From: an uncultured Blautia sp. | GTDB taxonomy: Bacteria; Bacillota; Clostridia; Lachnospirales; Lachnospiraceae | Length of the DNA stretch: 11,959 bases | NCBI GenBank assembly: GCA_900551715.1 | Contig: URXG01000071.1 | Location: 1 to 11,959 of the forward strand | Direction: 5' to 3' | Shown here: piece by piece, positions 1 through 6,794 of the stretch | Numbering within the stretch: position 1 is the stretch's first letter | How the letters are laid out: each line of letters begins with the position of its first letter | Notes under the pieces: model-generated | Databases searched by the model: none | Told to the model about the DNA's origin: nothing | The model's input: only the letters and a program-made list of their open reading frames with translations | Made by a program: the position numbers and the translations under genes

Positions 1-140
1 ATGCTACTCAGACAATGGTTCTTCCACTTGAGAATGGCACAACAGAAGTACAGGTTGTTTCATGGTATGACAATGAAAACTCCTACACAAGCCAGATGGT
101 TCGTACAATCAAACACTTTGGCAAACTCCTTGGAGCATAA
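1..140 (+). CDS. gap: Glyceraldehyde-3-phosphate dehydrogenase, 3' end (5' end outside window)
   Basis: This is the last 45 codons of GAPDH, which oxidises glyceraldehyde-3-phosphate to 1,3-bisphosphoglycerate with NAD in the cytoplasm. The first complete codon is at base 3 and the TAA is at 138-140. The tail reads VVSWYDNENSYTSQMVRT and ends KLLGA. SWYDNE is the conserved class I GAPDH motif near the C-terminus, where the Asn contacts the nicotinamide. The family usually has W-G-Y-S after the motif; here it is N-S-Y-T-S, a variant I associate with clostridia. The next gene is pgk, whose product takes the GAPDH product, so the identification is supported by motif and context. The rest of the gene and its promoter lie upstream of the window. 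Confidence 0.93.
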   Translation, partial: ATQTMVLPLENGTTEVQVVSWYDNENSYTSQMVRTIKHFGKLLGA

Positions 141-195
141 TTCAGCCTGTAATTTAGAGTAGATTGTTTAGAGCAATATTCAATTGACTCACTCA

Positions 196-230
196 GGGTC
201 CGGTCTGATTTGGACCGGACCCATTTTTTT
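196..230 (+). terminator. Intrinsic terminator between gap and pgk
   Basis: A perfect 10-bp GC-rich stem (GGGTCCGGTC at 196-205 with GACCGGACCC at 213-222) encloses a 7-nt loop and is followed after one A by seven T (224-230). It would end gap transcripts. Only 8 nt separate the T-run from the pgk Shine-Dalgarno, so it probably acts as a partial terminator setting the gap:pgk ratio, or an upstream promoter reads through it. Confidence 0.9.
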
Positions 231-253
231 ATAAATTCGGAGGTAGTACTAAA

Positions 254-1462
254 ATGGGATTAAACAAAAAATCCGTTGACGATATTAATGTAAAAGGCCA
301 GAGAGTACTGGTAAGATGCGACTTTAACGTACCGCTGAAAGATGGCAAGATCACAGACGAGAACCGTCTTGTGGCTGCTCTTCCTACTATCAAAAAACTG
401 GTTGCTGACGGTGGCAAGATTATTCTTTGCTCCCACCTTGGCAAACCGAAGGGAGAACCGAAACCGGAACTTTCCCTTGCACCTGTTGCAGTTCGTCTTT
501 CCGAACTTCTGGGACAGGAAGTTAAATTTGTTCCAAGTCCGGTTGTTGTAGACGACACAGTTAAAGCAGCAGTAGCTGAAATGAACGACGGAGATATCAT
601 TCTCCTTGAAAATACACGTTATCGTGCAGAAGAAACCAAAAACGGTGAAGCATTCAGCAAAGACCTTGCATCTCTTGCAGACGTATTTGTAAACGATGCT
701 TTCGGTACAGCTCACAGAGCTCATTGCTCCAATGTTGGTGTTACACAGTATGTTGACACAGCTGTTGTTGGTTATCTGATGCAGAAAGAGATCGCTTTCC
801 TTGGAAACGCTGTAGAAACTCCTGTAAGACCTTTCGTAGCAATTCTTGGTGGCGCCAAAGTAGCAGATAAACTGAACGTTATCTCCAATCTTCTTGAGAA
901 ATGTGATACCCTTATCATCGGTGGTGGTATGGCTTACACATTCCTTAAAGCTCAGGGTAAAGAAATCGGCAAATCCTTAGTAGATGATTCCAAGATCGAC
1001 TACTGCAAGGAAATGATGGAAAAAGCTGAAAAACTTGGCAAGAAACTTCTTCTTCCGGTTGACACTACTATCGCAGCTGAATTCCCGAACCCGATCGATG
1101 CTGAAATCGAGGTATCTGTTGTATCTGTAGATGAGATTCCGGCAGATATGGAAGGTATGGATATTGGACCTAAGACAGCTGAACTTTATGCAGATGCTGT
1201 TAAATCTGCCAAGACAGTTGTATGGAATGGACCTATGGGTGTATTCGAGAACCCGGTTCTTGCAAAAGGAACAATTGCTGTAGCCAAAGCTCTTGCAGAG
1301 ACAGATGCTACTACAATCATCGGCGGTGGTGATTCCGCAGCAGCTGTAAACCAGCTTGGATTTGGTGATAAGATGAGCCACATTTCTACTGGTGGTGGAG
1401 CTTCCCTGGAATTCCTCGAAGGTAAGGAACTGCCAGGCGTAGCAGCAGCTAACGACAAATAG
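254..1462 (+). CDS. pgk: Phosphoglycerate kinase
   Basis: Cytoplasmic enzyme that transfers phosphate from 1,3-bisphosphoglycerate to ADP, the first ATP-yielding step of glycolysis. The 402-residue product has the usual PGK length. The N-terminal substrate site RCDFNVPL is at residues 21-28, followed by the SHLGKPKG loop, ENTRYR, NDAFGTAHR and the LGGAKVADK region. The C-terminal nucleotide lobe has WNGPMGVFE and GGGDSAAA, and the protein ends with the conserved STGGGASLEFLEG. The ATG at 254 is set by a strong GGAGGT at 239-244 with 9 nt spacing. A terminator ends just upstream of this ribosome site, and tpiA follows after a 176-nt spacer. Nothing in the reading frame is unusual; codon choice looks like that of a highly expressed gene. 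Confidence 0.98.
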   Translation: MGLNKKSVDDINVKGQRVLVRCDFNVPLKDGKITDENRLVAALPTIKKLVADGGKIILCSHLGKPKGEPKPELSLAPVAVRLSELLGQEVKFVPSPVVVDDTVKAAVAEMNDGDIILLENTRYRAEETKNGEAFSKDLASLADVFVNDAFGTAHRAHCSNVGVTQYVDTAVVGYLMQKEIAFLGNAVETPVRPFVAILGGAKVADKLNVISNLLEKCDTLIIGGGMAYTFLKAQGKEIGKSLVDDSKIDYCKEMMEKAEKLGKKLLLPVDTTIAAEFPNPIDAEIEVSVVSVDEIPADMEGMDIGPKTAELYADAVKSAKTVVWNGPMGVFENPVLAKGTIAVAKALAETDATTIIGGGDSAAAVNQLGFGDKMSHISTGGGASLEFLEGKELPGVAAANDK

Positions 1463-1638
1463 ACTGAAAGCAACTTAATGAAAACGAGCTGAAAGCGAAG
1501 TTTGAATTTAGTGCGAGGTCGTTTCCGAACCTTATCGAATGCGAGTTTTAAGCGAAGCATGAGATTAGTTGAGGAAACTTCCTTATATAGGTGAAGACGC
1601 TGAGAAACACACATTTATAATTAAGGGAGATAAGAAAA
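1463..1638 (+). other. pgk-tpiA spacer with predicted structured RNA
   Basis: This 176-nt spacer has no convincing promoter or terminator. Its core (1515-1584) can fold into one long rod. P1 pairs 1515-1518 with 1581-1584 and 1521-1526 with 1573-1578 around a 2x2 internal loop. P2 pairs 1531-1536 with 1563-1568 with one U-U mismatch. P3 pairs AUGC 1539-1542 with GCAU 1557-1560. P1/P2 and P2/P3 are each joined by opposed GA dinucleotides (1527-1528 with 1571-1572; 1537-1538 with 1561-1562) that could form tandem sheared G.A pairs. The tpiA ribosome site AAGGGAGA lies at 1623-1630. I do not recognise an Rfam family; it could be a leader or processing element, or a repeated intergenic sequence. 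Confidence 0.5.
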
Positions 1639-2388
1639 ATGGCAAGAAAGAAAATTATCGCTGGAAACTGGAAGATGAACATGACTCCAAGCGAAGCAGT
1701 TAAATTAGTAGAAACTCTGAAACCACTGGTTGCTAATGACGAAGTTGATGTAGTATTCGGTGTTCCGGCTATCGATATCGTTCCTGTTGTAGAAGCTTGC
1801 AAAGGAACTAACATCGCAGTTGCAGCAGAGAATATGTACTTTGAAGAAAAAGGTGCTTACACAGGCGAGATCGCTCCGGCTATGCTGGTAGATGCTGGTG
1901 TTAAATACGTTATCCTTGGACATTCCGAAAGAAGAGATTACTTCGGAGAAACAAGCGAAGACGTTAATAAGAAAGTCCTGAAAGCATTTGAGCATGGTAT
2001 TACACCAATCATGTGCTGTGGAGAATCTCTGGAGCAGAGAGAGCAGGGAATCACTATGGACTGGATCCGTCAGCAGGTTAAAGTTGGCCTTCAGAACGTA
2101 ACAGCTGAACAGGCTAAGACTATGGTTATCGCTTATGAGCCAATCTGGGCTATCGGAACAGGCAAAACAGCTACAAGCGAACAGGCTCAGGAAATCTGCA
2201 AAGGTATTCGTGACTGTGTAGCAGGAATCTATGACACAGATACAGCAGAAGCTATTCGTATCCAGTATGGCGGATCTGTAAATGCAGGAAATGCAGCAGA
2301 ACTGTTTGCAATGGGTGACATCGATGGTGGTCTTGTAGGTGGAGCAAGCCTCAAACCAGATTTCGGAAAAATTGTTAATTATAAATAA
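1639..2388 (+). CDS. tpiA: Triosephosphate isomerase
   Basis: Interconverts dihydroxyacetone phosphate and glyceraldehyde-3-phosphate in the cytoplasm. The 249-residue product is full length for this TIM barrel. The key parts are present: GNWKMN with Asn10 and Lys12 for substrate binding, catalytic His95 in ILGHSERR, catalytic Glu167 in AYEPIWAIGTG (start of the flexible loop 6), and the phosphate-binding YGGSVN and GGLVGGASL segments. The ATG is preceded by AAGGGAGA with about 8 nt spacing. It follows pgk in the classic gap-pgk-tpiA order and is closed by a terminator, so it is probably cotranscribed with pgk. Identification is secure. Confidence 0.98.
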   Translation: MARKKIIAGNWKMNMTPSEAVKLVETLKPLVANDEVDVVFGVPAIDIVPVVEACKGTNIAVAAENMYFEEKGAYTGEIAPAMLVDAGVKYVILGHSERRDYFGETSEDVNKKVLKAFEHGITPIMCCGESLEQREQGITMDWIRQQVKVGLQNVTAEQAKTMVIAYEPIWAIGTGKTATSEQAQEICKGIRDCVAGIYDTDTAEAIRIQYGGSVNAGNAAELFAMGDIDGGLVGGASLKPDFGKIVNYK

Positions 2389-2451
2389 TTTTTACCTTAT
2401 AAATCTCTGCACAGATTCTTTTTGAGGATCCGCAGACCTGTAAGGAATCAG

Positions 2452-2508
2452 AATCACCAGGGGTTGCTTGGAAACATATTTTCTGAGTAGCCGACTGGTG
2501 ATTTTTTT
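2452..2508 (+). terminator. Long bipartite hairpin terminator after tpiA
   Basis: The outer 9-bp stem AATCACCAG (2452-2460) pairs with CTGGTGATT (2495-2503). A second stem inside it pairs GGTTGCT (2462-2468) with AGTAGCC (2486-2492), including two G-U pairs, around a 17-nt loop. Seven T follow (2502-2508). This is the expected end of the glycolytic transcript. The two-storey stem is larger than most intrinsic terminators. Confidence 0.8.
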
Positions 2509-2519
2509 GCCTTTTTCAG

Positions 2520-2566
2520 ATCAGACAGATTATCTGATGGATAACCGACACAAAACATGCTATAAT
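2520..2566 (+). promoter_or_regulatory. Extended -10 promoter with nearby palindrome
   Basis: TGCTATAAT at 2558-2566 is a perfect TATAAT with an extended TGn element. No good -35 hexamer sits 17 nt upstream. An inverted repeat ATCAGA/TCTGAT (2520-2525 and 2533-2538, loop of 7) lies just upstream, near the expected -35. It faces the gene remnant beginning at about 2566, so it may be a relic, a chance match, or a promoter still reading the remnant. Confidence 0.45.
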
Positions 2567-3150
2567 CTACTGATGTACAGGCCGCATCCCAGAAATCAAA
2601 GGCAACCAGTGCCTATCGTTCCTTTATGTCAAAGTCAAAGATCCCATGGGGTACTTATTCCAGATTGAAGGTTTCTACATCCAAATGTTCTTTTACACTG
2701 GCATATATTAATAATGACAATATTCCGGAGCTTGTAGTAACTACTCATGAAGTAGCTCATGCTGTTGGATATGGAGCTATTTTTACTTATAAGAATGGCA
2801 AGGTGCAGGGTGTTGCAAACTTCAACCAGGATGATTCAAAATTCAAATATTACAAGAAAAAAGGAGTTTATATCTCCTGTTATGTAATGGGTGGAGAGAC
2901 ACATAATTACTGCAAATATCCTAATTCAGGAAGCGACTGTGTACTTGCAACATTCTATAACAATGGCGTACGCACGGATATGAAGAAGGGTACCACCTAT
3001 TATAAAGCGAATAAATATGGCGTGCGGACCAAAACATCCAAAAGTACTTTCAACAAAACTTTAAAGAAGCTGGTGGGAAATAATAAGAAAGTTGCAAAAG
3101 TATCACTGAAAAAGAATACAGCAGCAAACAGAAAGAAATACATAAAATAA
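2566..3150 (+). pseudogene. 5'-truncated surface-protein remnant (Lys-rich C-terminal domain)
   Basis: The frame is open from just after a stop at 2563-2565 to TAA at 3148-3150. The first possible start is ATG 2626, which has no Shine-Dalgarno. Translation in frame upstream of that ATG (…ATSAYRSF then MSKSKIPWG) still looks like genuine protein, so the ATG is internal and the true 5' end is lost. The visible part has a SFTLAYINNDNIPELVV segment, a HAVGYGAIFTYKNGKVQ segment and a KYYKKKGVYI segment. It ends in a basic tail that appears complete (NTAANRKKYIK). From memory this matches a family of secreted clostridial proteins of unknown function that normally carry a signal peptide and Ig-like domains; none is visible here. 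A short expressed intracellular protein of 174 residues is the alternative. Confidence 0.6.
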
Positions 3151-3222
3151 AAATATATGAAACAATAAGAGTGGACACTGTCAGTTTTGTAAGGAATCTG
3201 ATGGTGTTTTCTTTTACTTTAC

Positions 3223-3251
3223 TTGACAAAAGTCAATTTCTGCCATACTAT
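3223..3251 (+). promoter_or_regulatory. Sigma-A type promoter of hom
   Basis: TTGACA at 3223-3228, a 17-nt spacer and TACTAT at 3246-3251 (4 of 6 matches to TATAAT). Transcription would begin at about 3258, leaving a leader of about 55 nt before the hom ATG. I saw no riboswitch or T-box in that leader. Confidence 0.7.
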
Positions 3252-3296
3252 AAAAAATATTGGAAAAAACTTCCCATTATCAGCGGGAACGAGGAG

Positions 3297-3303
3297 AAAG
3301 GAG
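3297..3303 (+). promoter_or_regulatory. Ribosome binding site fixing the hom start
   Basis: AAAGGAG at 3297-3303 lies 10 nt before ATG 3314. It excludes an upstream in-frame ATG at 3260, which would start at the predicted transcription start without any leader. Confidence 0.8.
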
Positions 3304-3313
3304 CCATTCCAAA

Positions 3314-4609
3314 ATGGAGAAAAAAATCATTCGAGCTGCCCTTCTGGGCCTGGGAACAGTTGGAACAGGTGTTTACAAAGTACTAAAGGAACAGAAAGAA
3401 GAAATGCTTCCGAAGCTGGGAAGCCAGATCGAGATCAAGAAGATTCTGGTCCGCAATCTGGAAAAAGCTGCTGCCAAAGTAGATAATCCGGCAGTGTTGA
3501 CCAATCAGTGGGAAGACATTGTAAATGATCCGGAAATTGATATCGTGATCGAACTGATCGGCGGCATTGAACCGGCCAAAAGCTATATTTTAGGTGCTCT
3601 GAATGCAGGCAAGCATGTAGTTTCTGCAAACAAAGACCTTATTGCTGTTTATGGCAAGGAACTTCTGGACGCAGCAGAAGCCAACCATGTAGATTTTCTT
3701 TTTGAGGCAGCAGTAGCAGGTGGAATCCCGATCATCCGTCCTCTGAAAGAATGTCTGGCAGGCAACCATATGACAGAAGTTATGGGTATTGTCAATGGTA
3801 CTACCAACTTTATCCTTACCAAGATGACACAGGAAGGCATGGAATTCAAAGATGCCCTTGCACTGGCTACAGAGCTTGGCTATGCTGAGGCAGATCCTAC
3901 CGCTGATATTGAAGGCCTGGATGCAGGACGTAAAGTAGCAATCCTTGCATCAGTTGCCTTTAATTCCAGAGTGGTATTTGATGATGTTTATATTGAGGGA
4001 ATCACCAAGATCACATCCAAAGACATCAAATACGCAAAGGAATTAGGTTCCGACATTAAACTTCTTGGAGTGGCAAATAATACAGAAGACGGAATCGAAG
4101 CATATGTATGCCCGATGCTGATCCCAAGCAGTCATCCGCTGGCATCTGTCAACGATTCTTACAATGCTGTTTTTGTACATGGTGATGCAGTGGAGAATGC
4201 TATGTTTTACGGACGTGGAGCAGGTGAGCTTCCTACAGCAAGTGCTGTTGTTGGAGATATCTTTGAGATCGCCCGTAATATTAAGAATAACTGCAGTGCA
4301 AGAATCGGATGTACCTGTTATAAGGAACTTCCGGTGAAAAAAATGGCAGATACACACAACCGTTATTTCCTGAGACTTCTGGTGGAAGACCGTTGTGGTG
4401 TACTGGCTGAAATGACAGCAGTATTTGCAAAATATCATGTAAGTGTGGAGCAGATCGTACAGAAGGCTTCCAAACATCAGGATTGTGCAGAAATTGTAGT
4501 GATCACTGCAAAAGTACGTGAAGGCGATTTCCGCACAGCAATGGAAGAACTCAGCGGAAGAAGCTCTGTAAGAAAAATATCCAGTATGCTTCGTGTATAT
4601 GGAGAATAA
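3314..4609 (+). CDS. hom: Homoserine dehydrogenase with C-terminal ACT domain
   Basis: Reduces aspartate-4-semialdehyde to homoserine, the branch point to threonine and methionine, in the cytoplasm. The 431-residue length is typical of the monofunctional enzyme with a regulatory tail. The Rossmann nucleotide-binding motif GLGTVGTG starts at residue 12. SANKDL carries Lys107, VNGTTNFIL follows, and the catalytic-domain signature GLDAGRKVAIL has Asp203 and Lys207, the pair known to act in the yeast enzyme (established knowledge). From about residue 351 (YFLRLLVEDRCGVLAEM) to the end is an ACT domain, which in this family usually binds threonine for feedback inhibition; that regulation is inferred. 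It has its own promoter and ribosome site. No clear terminator separates it from gpmI. thrB, thrC and lysC are not in the window. Confidence 0.96.
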   Translation: MEKKIIRAALLGLGTVGTGVYKVLKEQKEEMLPKLGSQIEIKKILVRNLEKAAAKVDNPAVLTNQWEDIVNDPEIDIVIELIGGIEPAKSYILGALNAGKHVVSANKDLIAVYGKELLDAAEANHVDFLFEAAVAGGIPIIRPLKECLAGNHMTEVMGIVNGTTNFILTKMTQEGMEFKDALALATELGYAEADPTADIEGLDAGRKVAILASVAFNSRVVFDDVYIEGITKITSKDIKYAKELGSDIKLLGVANNTEDGIEAYVCPMLIPSSHPLASVNDSYNAVFVHGDAVENAMFYGRGAGELPTASAVVGDIFEIARNIKNNCSARIGCTCYKELPVKKMADTHNRYFLRLLVEDRCGVLAEMTAVFAKYHVSVEQIVQKASKHQDCAEIVVITAKVREGDFRTAMEELSGRSSVRKISSMLRVYGE

Positions 4610-4632
4610 TTGTAGTCAGAGACAGAAAGCCC

Positions 4633-4665
4633 TTGCAAAAAATCAGATTTTTGTTACTATATAAT
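4633..4665 (+). promoter_or_regulatory. Putative gpmI promoter
   Basis: TTGCAA at 4633-4638 is followed by the AT-rich string TACTATATAAT at 4655-4665. The perfect TATAAT (4660-4665) is 21 nt away, too far for an ideal pair. TACTAT (4655-4660) gives 16 nt. The exact -10 is therefore uncertain, but a promoter here is likely. Confidence 0.5.
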
Positions 4666-4697
4666 AGGTAAAATTTTAACAGATAAAATACAGGCGA

Positions 4698-4714
4698 TTC
4701 TGCTGACCGCAGAA
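4698..4714 (+). other. Small perfect hairpin in the gpmI leader
   Basis: TTCTGC (4698-4703) and GCAGAA (4709-4714) form a 6-bp stem with a 5-nt loop, 16 nt before the gpmI Shine-Dalgarno. It has no T-run, so it is not a terminator. It could stabilise the mRNA 5' region or be incidental. Confidence 0.4.
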
Positions 4715-4730
4715 AAGCAATCTATTTGAA

Positions 4731-4736
4731 GAGGAG
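4731..4736 (+). promoter_or_regulatory. Ribosome binding site fixing the gpmI start
   Basis: GAGGAG at 4731-4736 is 7 nt before ATG 4744. An in-frame TTG at 4726 lies upstream of this site and is therefore rejected as start. Confidence 0.85.
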
Positions 4737-4743
4737 AACAATA

Positions 4744-6285
4744 ATGAGCAAAAAACCAACCGTTTTAATGATCCTGGATGGTTATGGATTGAATGACAGA
4801 CATGATGGAAATGCAATCTACGAAGCAAAAACTCCTGTCATGGATAAATTAATGGCAGAGTATCCTTTTGTGAAGGGAAATGCCAGCGGACTTGCCGTAG
4901 GTCTTCCTGACGGACAGATGGGCAACTCCGAAGTCGGACATATGAATATGGGTGCAGGACGTATCGTATATCAGGAACTTACCAGAATCACCAAAGAGAT
5001 CAACGATGGAGATTTCTTTAAGAATGAAGCACTTCTTGCAGCAATGAAAAATGCAAAAGAAAACGATTCTGCTGTCCATTTCATGGGACTTCTCTCTGAT
5101 GGTGGTGTACACAGCCACAATACACATCTCTATGCACTTCTTGAAATGGCAAAGAGAGAAGGTCTTAAAAAGGTTTATGTACACTGCTTCTTGGACGGAC
5201 GTGATACACCACCGGCTTCCGGTAAAGATTTTGTTCAGCAGCTTGTAGACAAGATGAACGAGATCGGTGTTGGCGAAGTTGGTGTGATCTCCGGACGTTA
5301 TTATGCAATGGACAGAGATAACCGCTGGGATCGTGTAGAGCTCGCATATAAGGCTCTTACAGAAGGAGAAGGCGTTAAGGCTGCAGATCCTGTTGCAGCA
5401 GTACAGGCTTCTTACGATGACGACAAGACAGACGAATTTGTACTTCCTACTGTTATCGAAAAAGACGGTAAACCAGTTGCAACTGTTCAGGATAAAGATT
5501 CTGTTGTATTCTTCAACTTCCGTCCTGACCGGGCAAGAGAGATCACCAGAGCATTCTGTGATGATGAATTCCAGGGATTTGCACGTACAAAGAAACTGGA
5601 CCTCACTTATGTATGCTTTACAGATTATGATGAAACAATCCGGAACAAAGAAGTTGCATTCCACAAAGTACAGCTTCACAATACTTTCGGTGAATATCTT
5701 GCAGCTCATGATATGACTCAGGTTCGTATTGCTGAAACAGAAAAATATGCACATGTTACTTTCTTCTTCAACGGTGGTGTGGAAGAACCAAATAAAGGAG
5801 AAGACAGAATCCTTGTAAAATCTCCAAAGGTTGCTACTTATGACCTGCAGCCTGAGATGAGTGCACCGGCAGTATGCGAAAAACTTGTAGAAGCAATCAA
5901 ATCCGATAAATACGATGTGATTATCATCAACTTTGCAAACCCGGATATGGTTGGTCATACAGGTGTAGAAGCAGCAGCTGTGAAGGCTATTGAGACAGTA
6001 GATGAATGCGTTGGCAAAGCTGTTGAAGCCCTCAAAGAAGTAGACGGACAGATGTTTATCTGTGCAGACCATGGAAATGCAGAACAGCTCATCGATTATG
6101 AGACAGGAGAACCATGGACAGCTCATACTACCAATCCAGTTCCATTTATCCTTGTAAATGCAGACCCCAAATTCACTCTGAAAGAGAATGGATGCCTTGC
6201 AGATATCATTCCTACACTGATCCAGCTTATGGGAATGGAACAGCCAGCAGATATGACAGGAGAAAGCCTTCTTATTGAAAAATAA
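4744..6285 (+). CDS. gpmI: 2,3-bisphosphoglycerate-independent phosphoglycerate mutase
   Basis: Interconverts 3- and 2-phosphoglycerate in glycolysis through a phosphoserine intermediate, using Mn in the active site (family knowledge). The 513-residue length is typical. ILDGYG carries metal ligand Asp12, and QMGNSEVGHMNMGAGR carries the phosphorylated Ser62. GGVHSH, HCFLDGRDTPP, SGRYYAMDRD and FFNFRPDRAREI form the substrate domain. NFANPDMVGHTG and CADHGNAEQ (Asp442, His443) complete the metal site, followed by AHTTNPVPFI. It stands apart from gap-pgk-tpiA, separated by hom and a gene remnant, with its own putative promoter. An antisense open frame of 425 codons opposite it is a shadow of its codon usage. 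Identification is secure. Confidence 0.98.
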   Translation: MSKKPTVLMILDGYGLNDRHDGNAIYEAKTPVMDKLMAEYPFVKGNASGLAVGLPDGQMGNSEVGHMNMGAGRIVYQELTRITKEINDGDFFKNEALLAAMKNAKENDSAVHFMGLLSDGGVHSHNTHLYALLEMAKREGLKKVYVHCFLDGRDTPPASGKDFVQQLVDKMNEIGVGEVGVISGRYYAMDRDNRWDRVELAYKALTEGEGVKAADPVAAVQASYDDDKTDEFVLPTVIEKDGKPVATVQDKDSVVFFNFRPDRAREITRAFCDDEFQGFARTKKLDLTYVCFTDYDETIRNKEVAFHKVQLHNTFGEYLAAHDMTQVRIAETEKYAHVTFFFNGGVEEPNKGEDRILVKSPKVATYDLQPEMSAPAVCEKLVEAIKSDKYDVIIINFANPDMVGHTGVEAAAVKAIETVDECVGKAVEALKEVDGQMFICADHGNAEQLIDYETGEPWTAHTTNPVPFILVNADPKFTLKENGCLADIIPTLIQLMGMEQPADMTGESLLIEK

Positions 6286-6295
6286 AATTGAATAG

Positions 6296-6605
6296 AATAG
6301 TCGGGGATATGGTTCCCGGAAGTCAGAAAAAATTATTCCGCAGGTGTATTATAAAGACCAGAAACATCCGAAAGGTGCATCCATAGAAAAAGGATCTTAC
6401 ACACTTGAGATTAAGGTGGCTGCTACATCATTACCACTTCAGAAGGGCAGAGCTGTTGTTGTGAAAGTTTCCGGTCTTGGCAAAGGGGATTATGTAAAGA
6501 CTGTTACTTCAGCCAAATATCAGAGCTTTGAAGCAAGGAAAAGCAGTGATCACAGTAAAATCTGGAAAGAAATCTATAAAATGTACCATTAAAGTAACAA
6601 AATAA
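6296..6605 (+). pseudogene. Frameshifted bacterial Ig-like (Big-type) domain remnant
   Basis: After a stop at 6293-6295 the frame reads PQVYYKDQKHPKGASIEKGS and then VSGLGKGDYVKTVTS, the start of an Ig-like repeat of the kind found in clostridial surface proteins. It then degenerates (AKYQSFEARKSSD) and stops near 6592. The next frame, from about 6519, gives RALKQGKAVITV, SGKKSIKCTIKVTK and a TAA at 6603-6605, exactly the expected end of such a domain. A frameshift, probably with loss of some codons, therefore lies near 6509-6524. No signal peptide, Shine-Dalgarno or ATG start is present; the first in-frame candidate is GTG 6344. It is probably a relic of a larger secreted protein, perhaps of the same type as the remnant upstream of hom. 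Confidence 0.65.
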
Positions 6606-6624
6606 ATAAACAGTAATGCCAGAG

Positions 6625-6657
6625 CCTCCGGTTGATTTATCAGCCGGAGGTTTGTTT
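6625..6657 (+). terminator. Intrinsic terminator downstream of gpmI and the Ig-like remnant
   Basis: The 11-bp stem CCTCCGGTTGA (6625-6635) pairs with TCAGCCGGAGG (6640-6650), with one G-U pair and a 4-nt loop, followed by TTTGTTT. It probably ends the gpmI transcript and may be the original terminator of the decayed gene. Confidence 0.85.
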
Positions 6658-6727
6658 GGGAATAAAAACAAATTTTCTGTAAATCTTAAAAAAAAGAAGC
6701 GATTTCAGGTGCAAAAAACTGGAAGTA

Positions 6728-6736
6728 TGTTATAAT
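6728..6736 (+). promoter_or_regulatory. Extended -10 promoter of the L,D-transpeptidase unit
   Basis: TGTTATAAT, a perfect TATAAT at 6731-6736 preceded by a TGn extension. No strong -35 is visible (GGTGCA at 6708-6713 with 17 nt spacing). Transcription would begin near 6743, about 50 nt before the ATG. Confidence 0.65.
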
Positions 6737-6794
6737 GAAAACGATAGCGAAATTTTGACAATTTATATAGATATTTATTCAGGAGAGCATATTG

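Noticed and set aside
2468..2668. A 66-codon frame across the tpiA terminator and into the surface-protein remnant
   Set aside because: It starts inside the terminator loop, has no ribosome site, and its second half is an out-of-frame reading of the remnant.
3260..3313. Upstream in-frame extension of hom from ATG 3260
   Set aside because: The predicted transcript starts at about 3258, a good ribosome site sits inside the extension just before ATG 3314, and the extra residues (HYQRERGERSHSK) are not typical of the family.
3252..3313. Possible T-box or threonine/methionine-responsive riboswitch before hom
   Set aside because: The leader is only about 55 nt and has no T-box sequence, antiterminator or terminator hairpin.
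4849..6126. A 425-codon open frame on the minus strand, opposite gpmI
   Set aside because: It lies wholly inside a secure gene, its translation is rich in Cys, Phe, Ile and Ser without domain motifs, and no ribosome site was seen. It is an effect of gpmI codon bias. The minus-strand frames over pgk, hom and mutY are rejected for the same reason.
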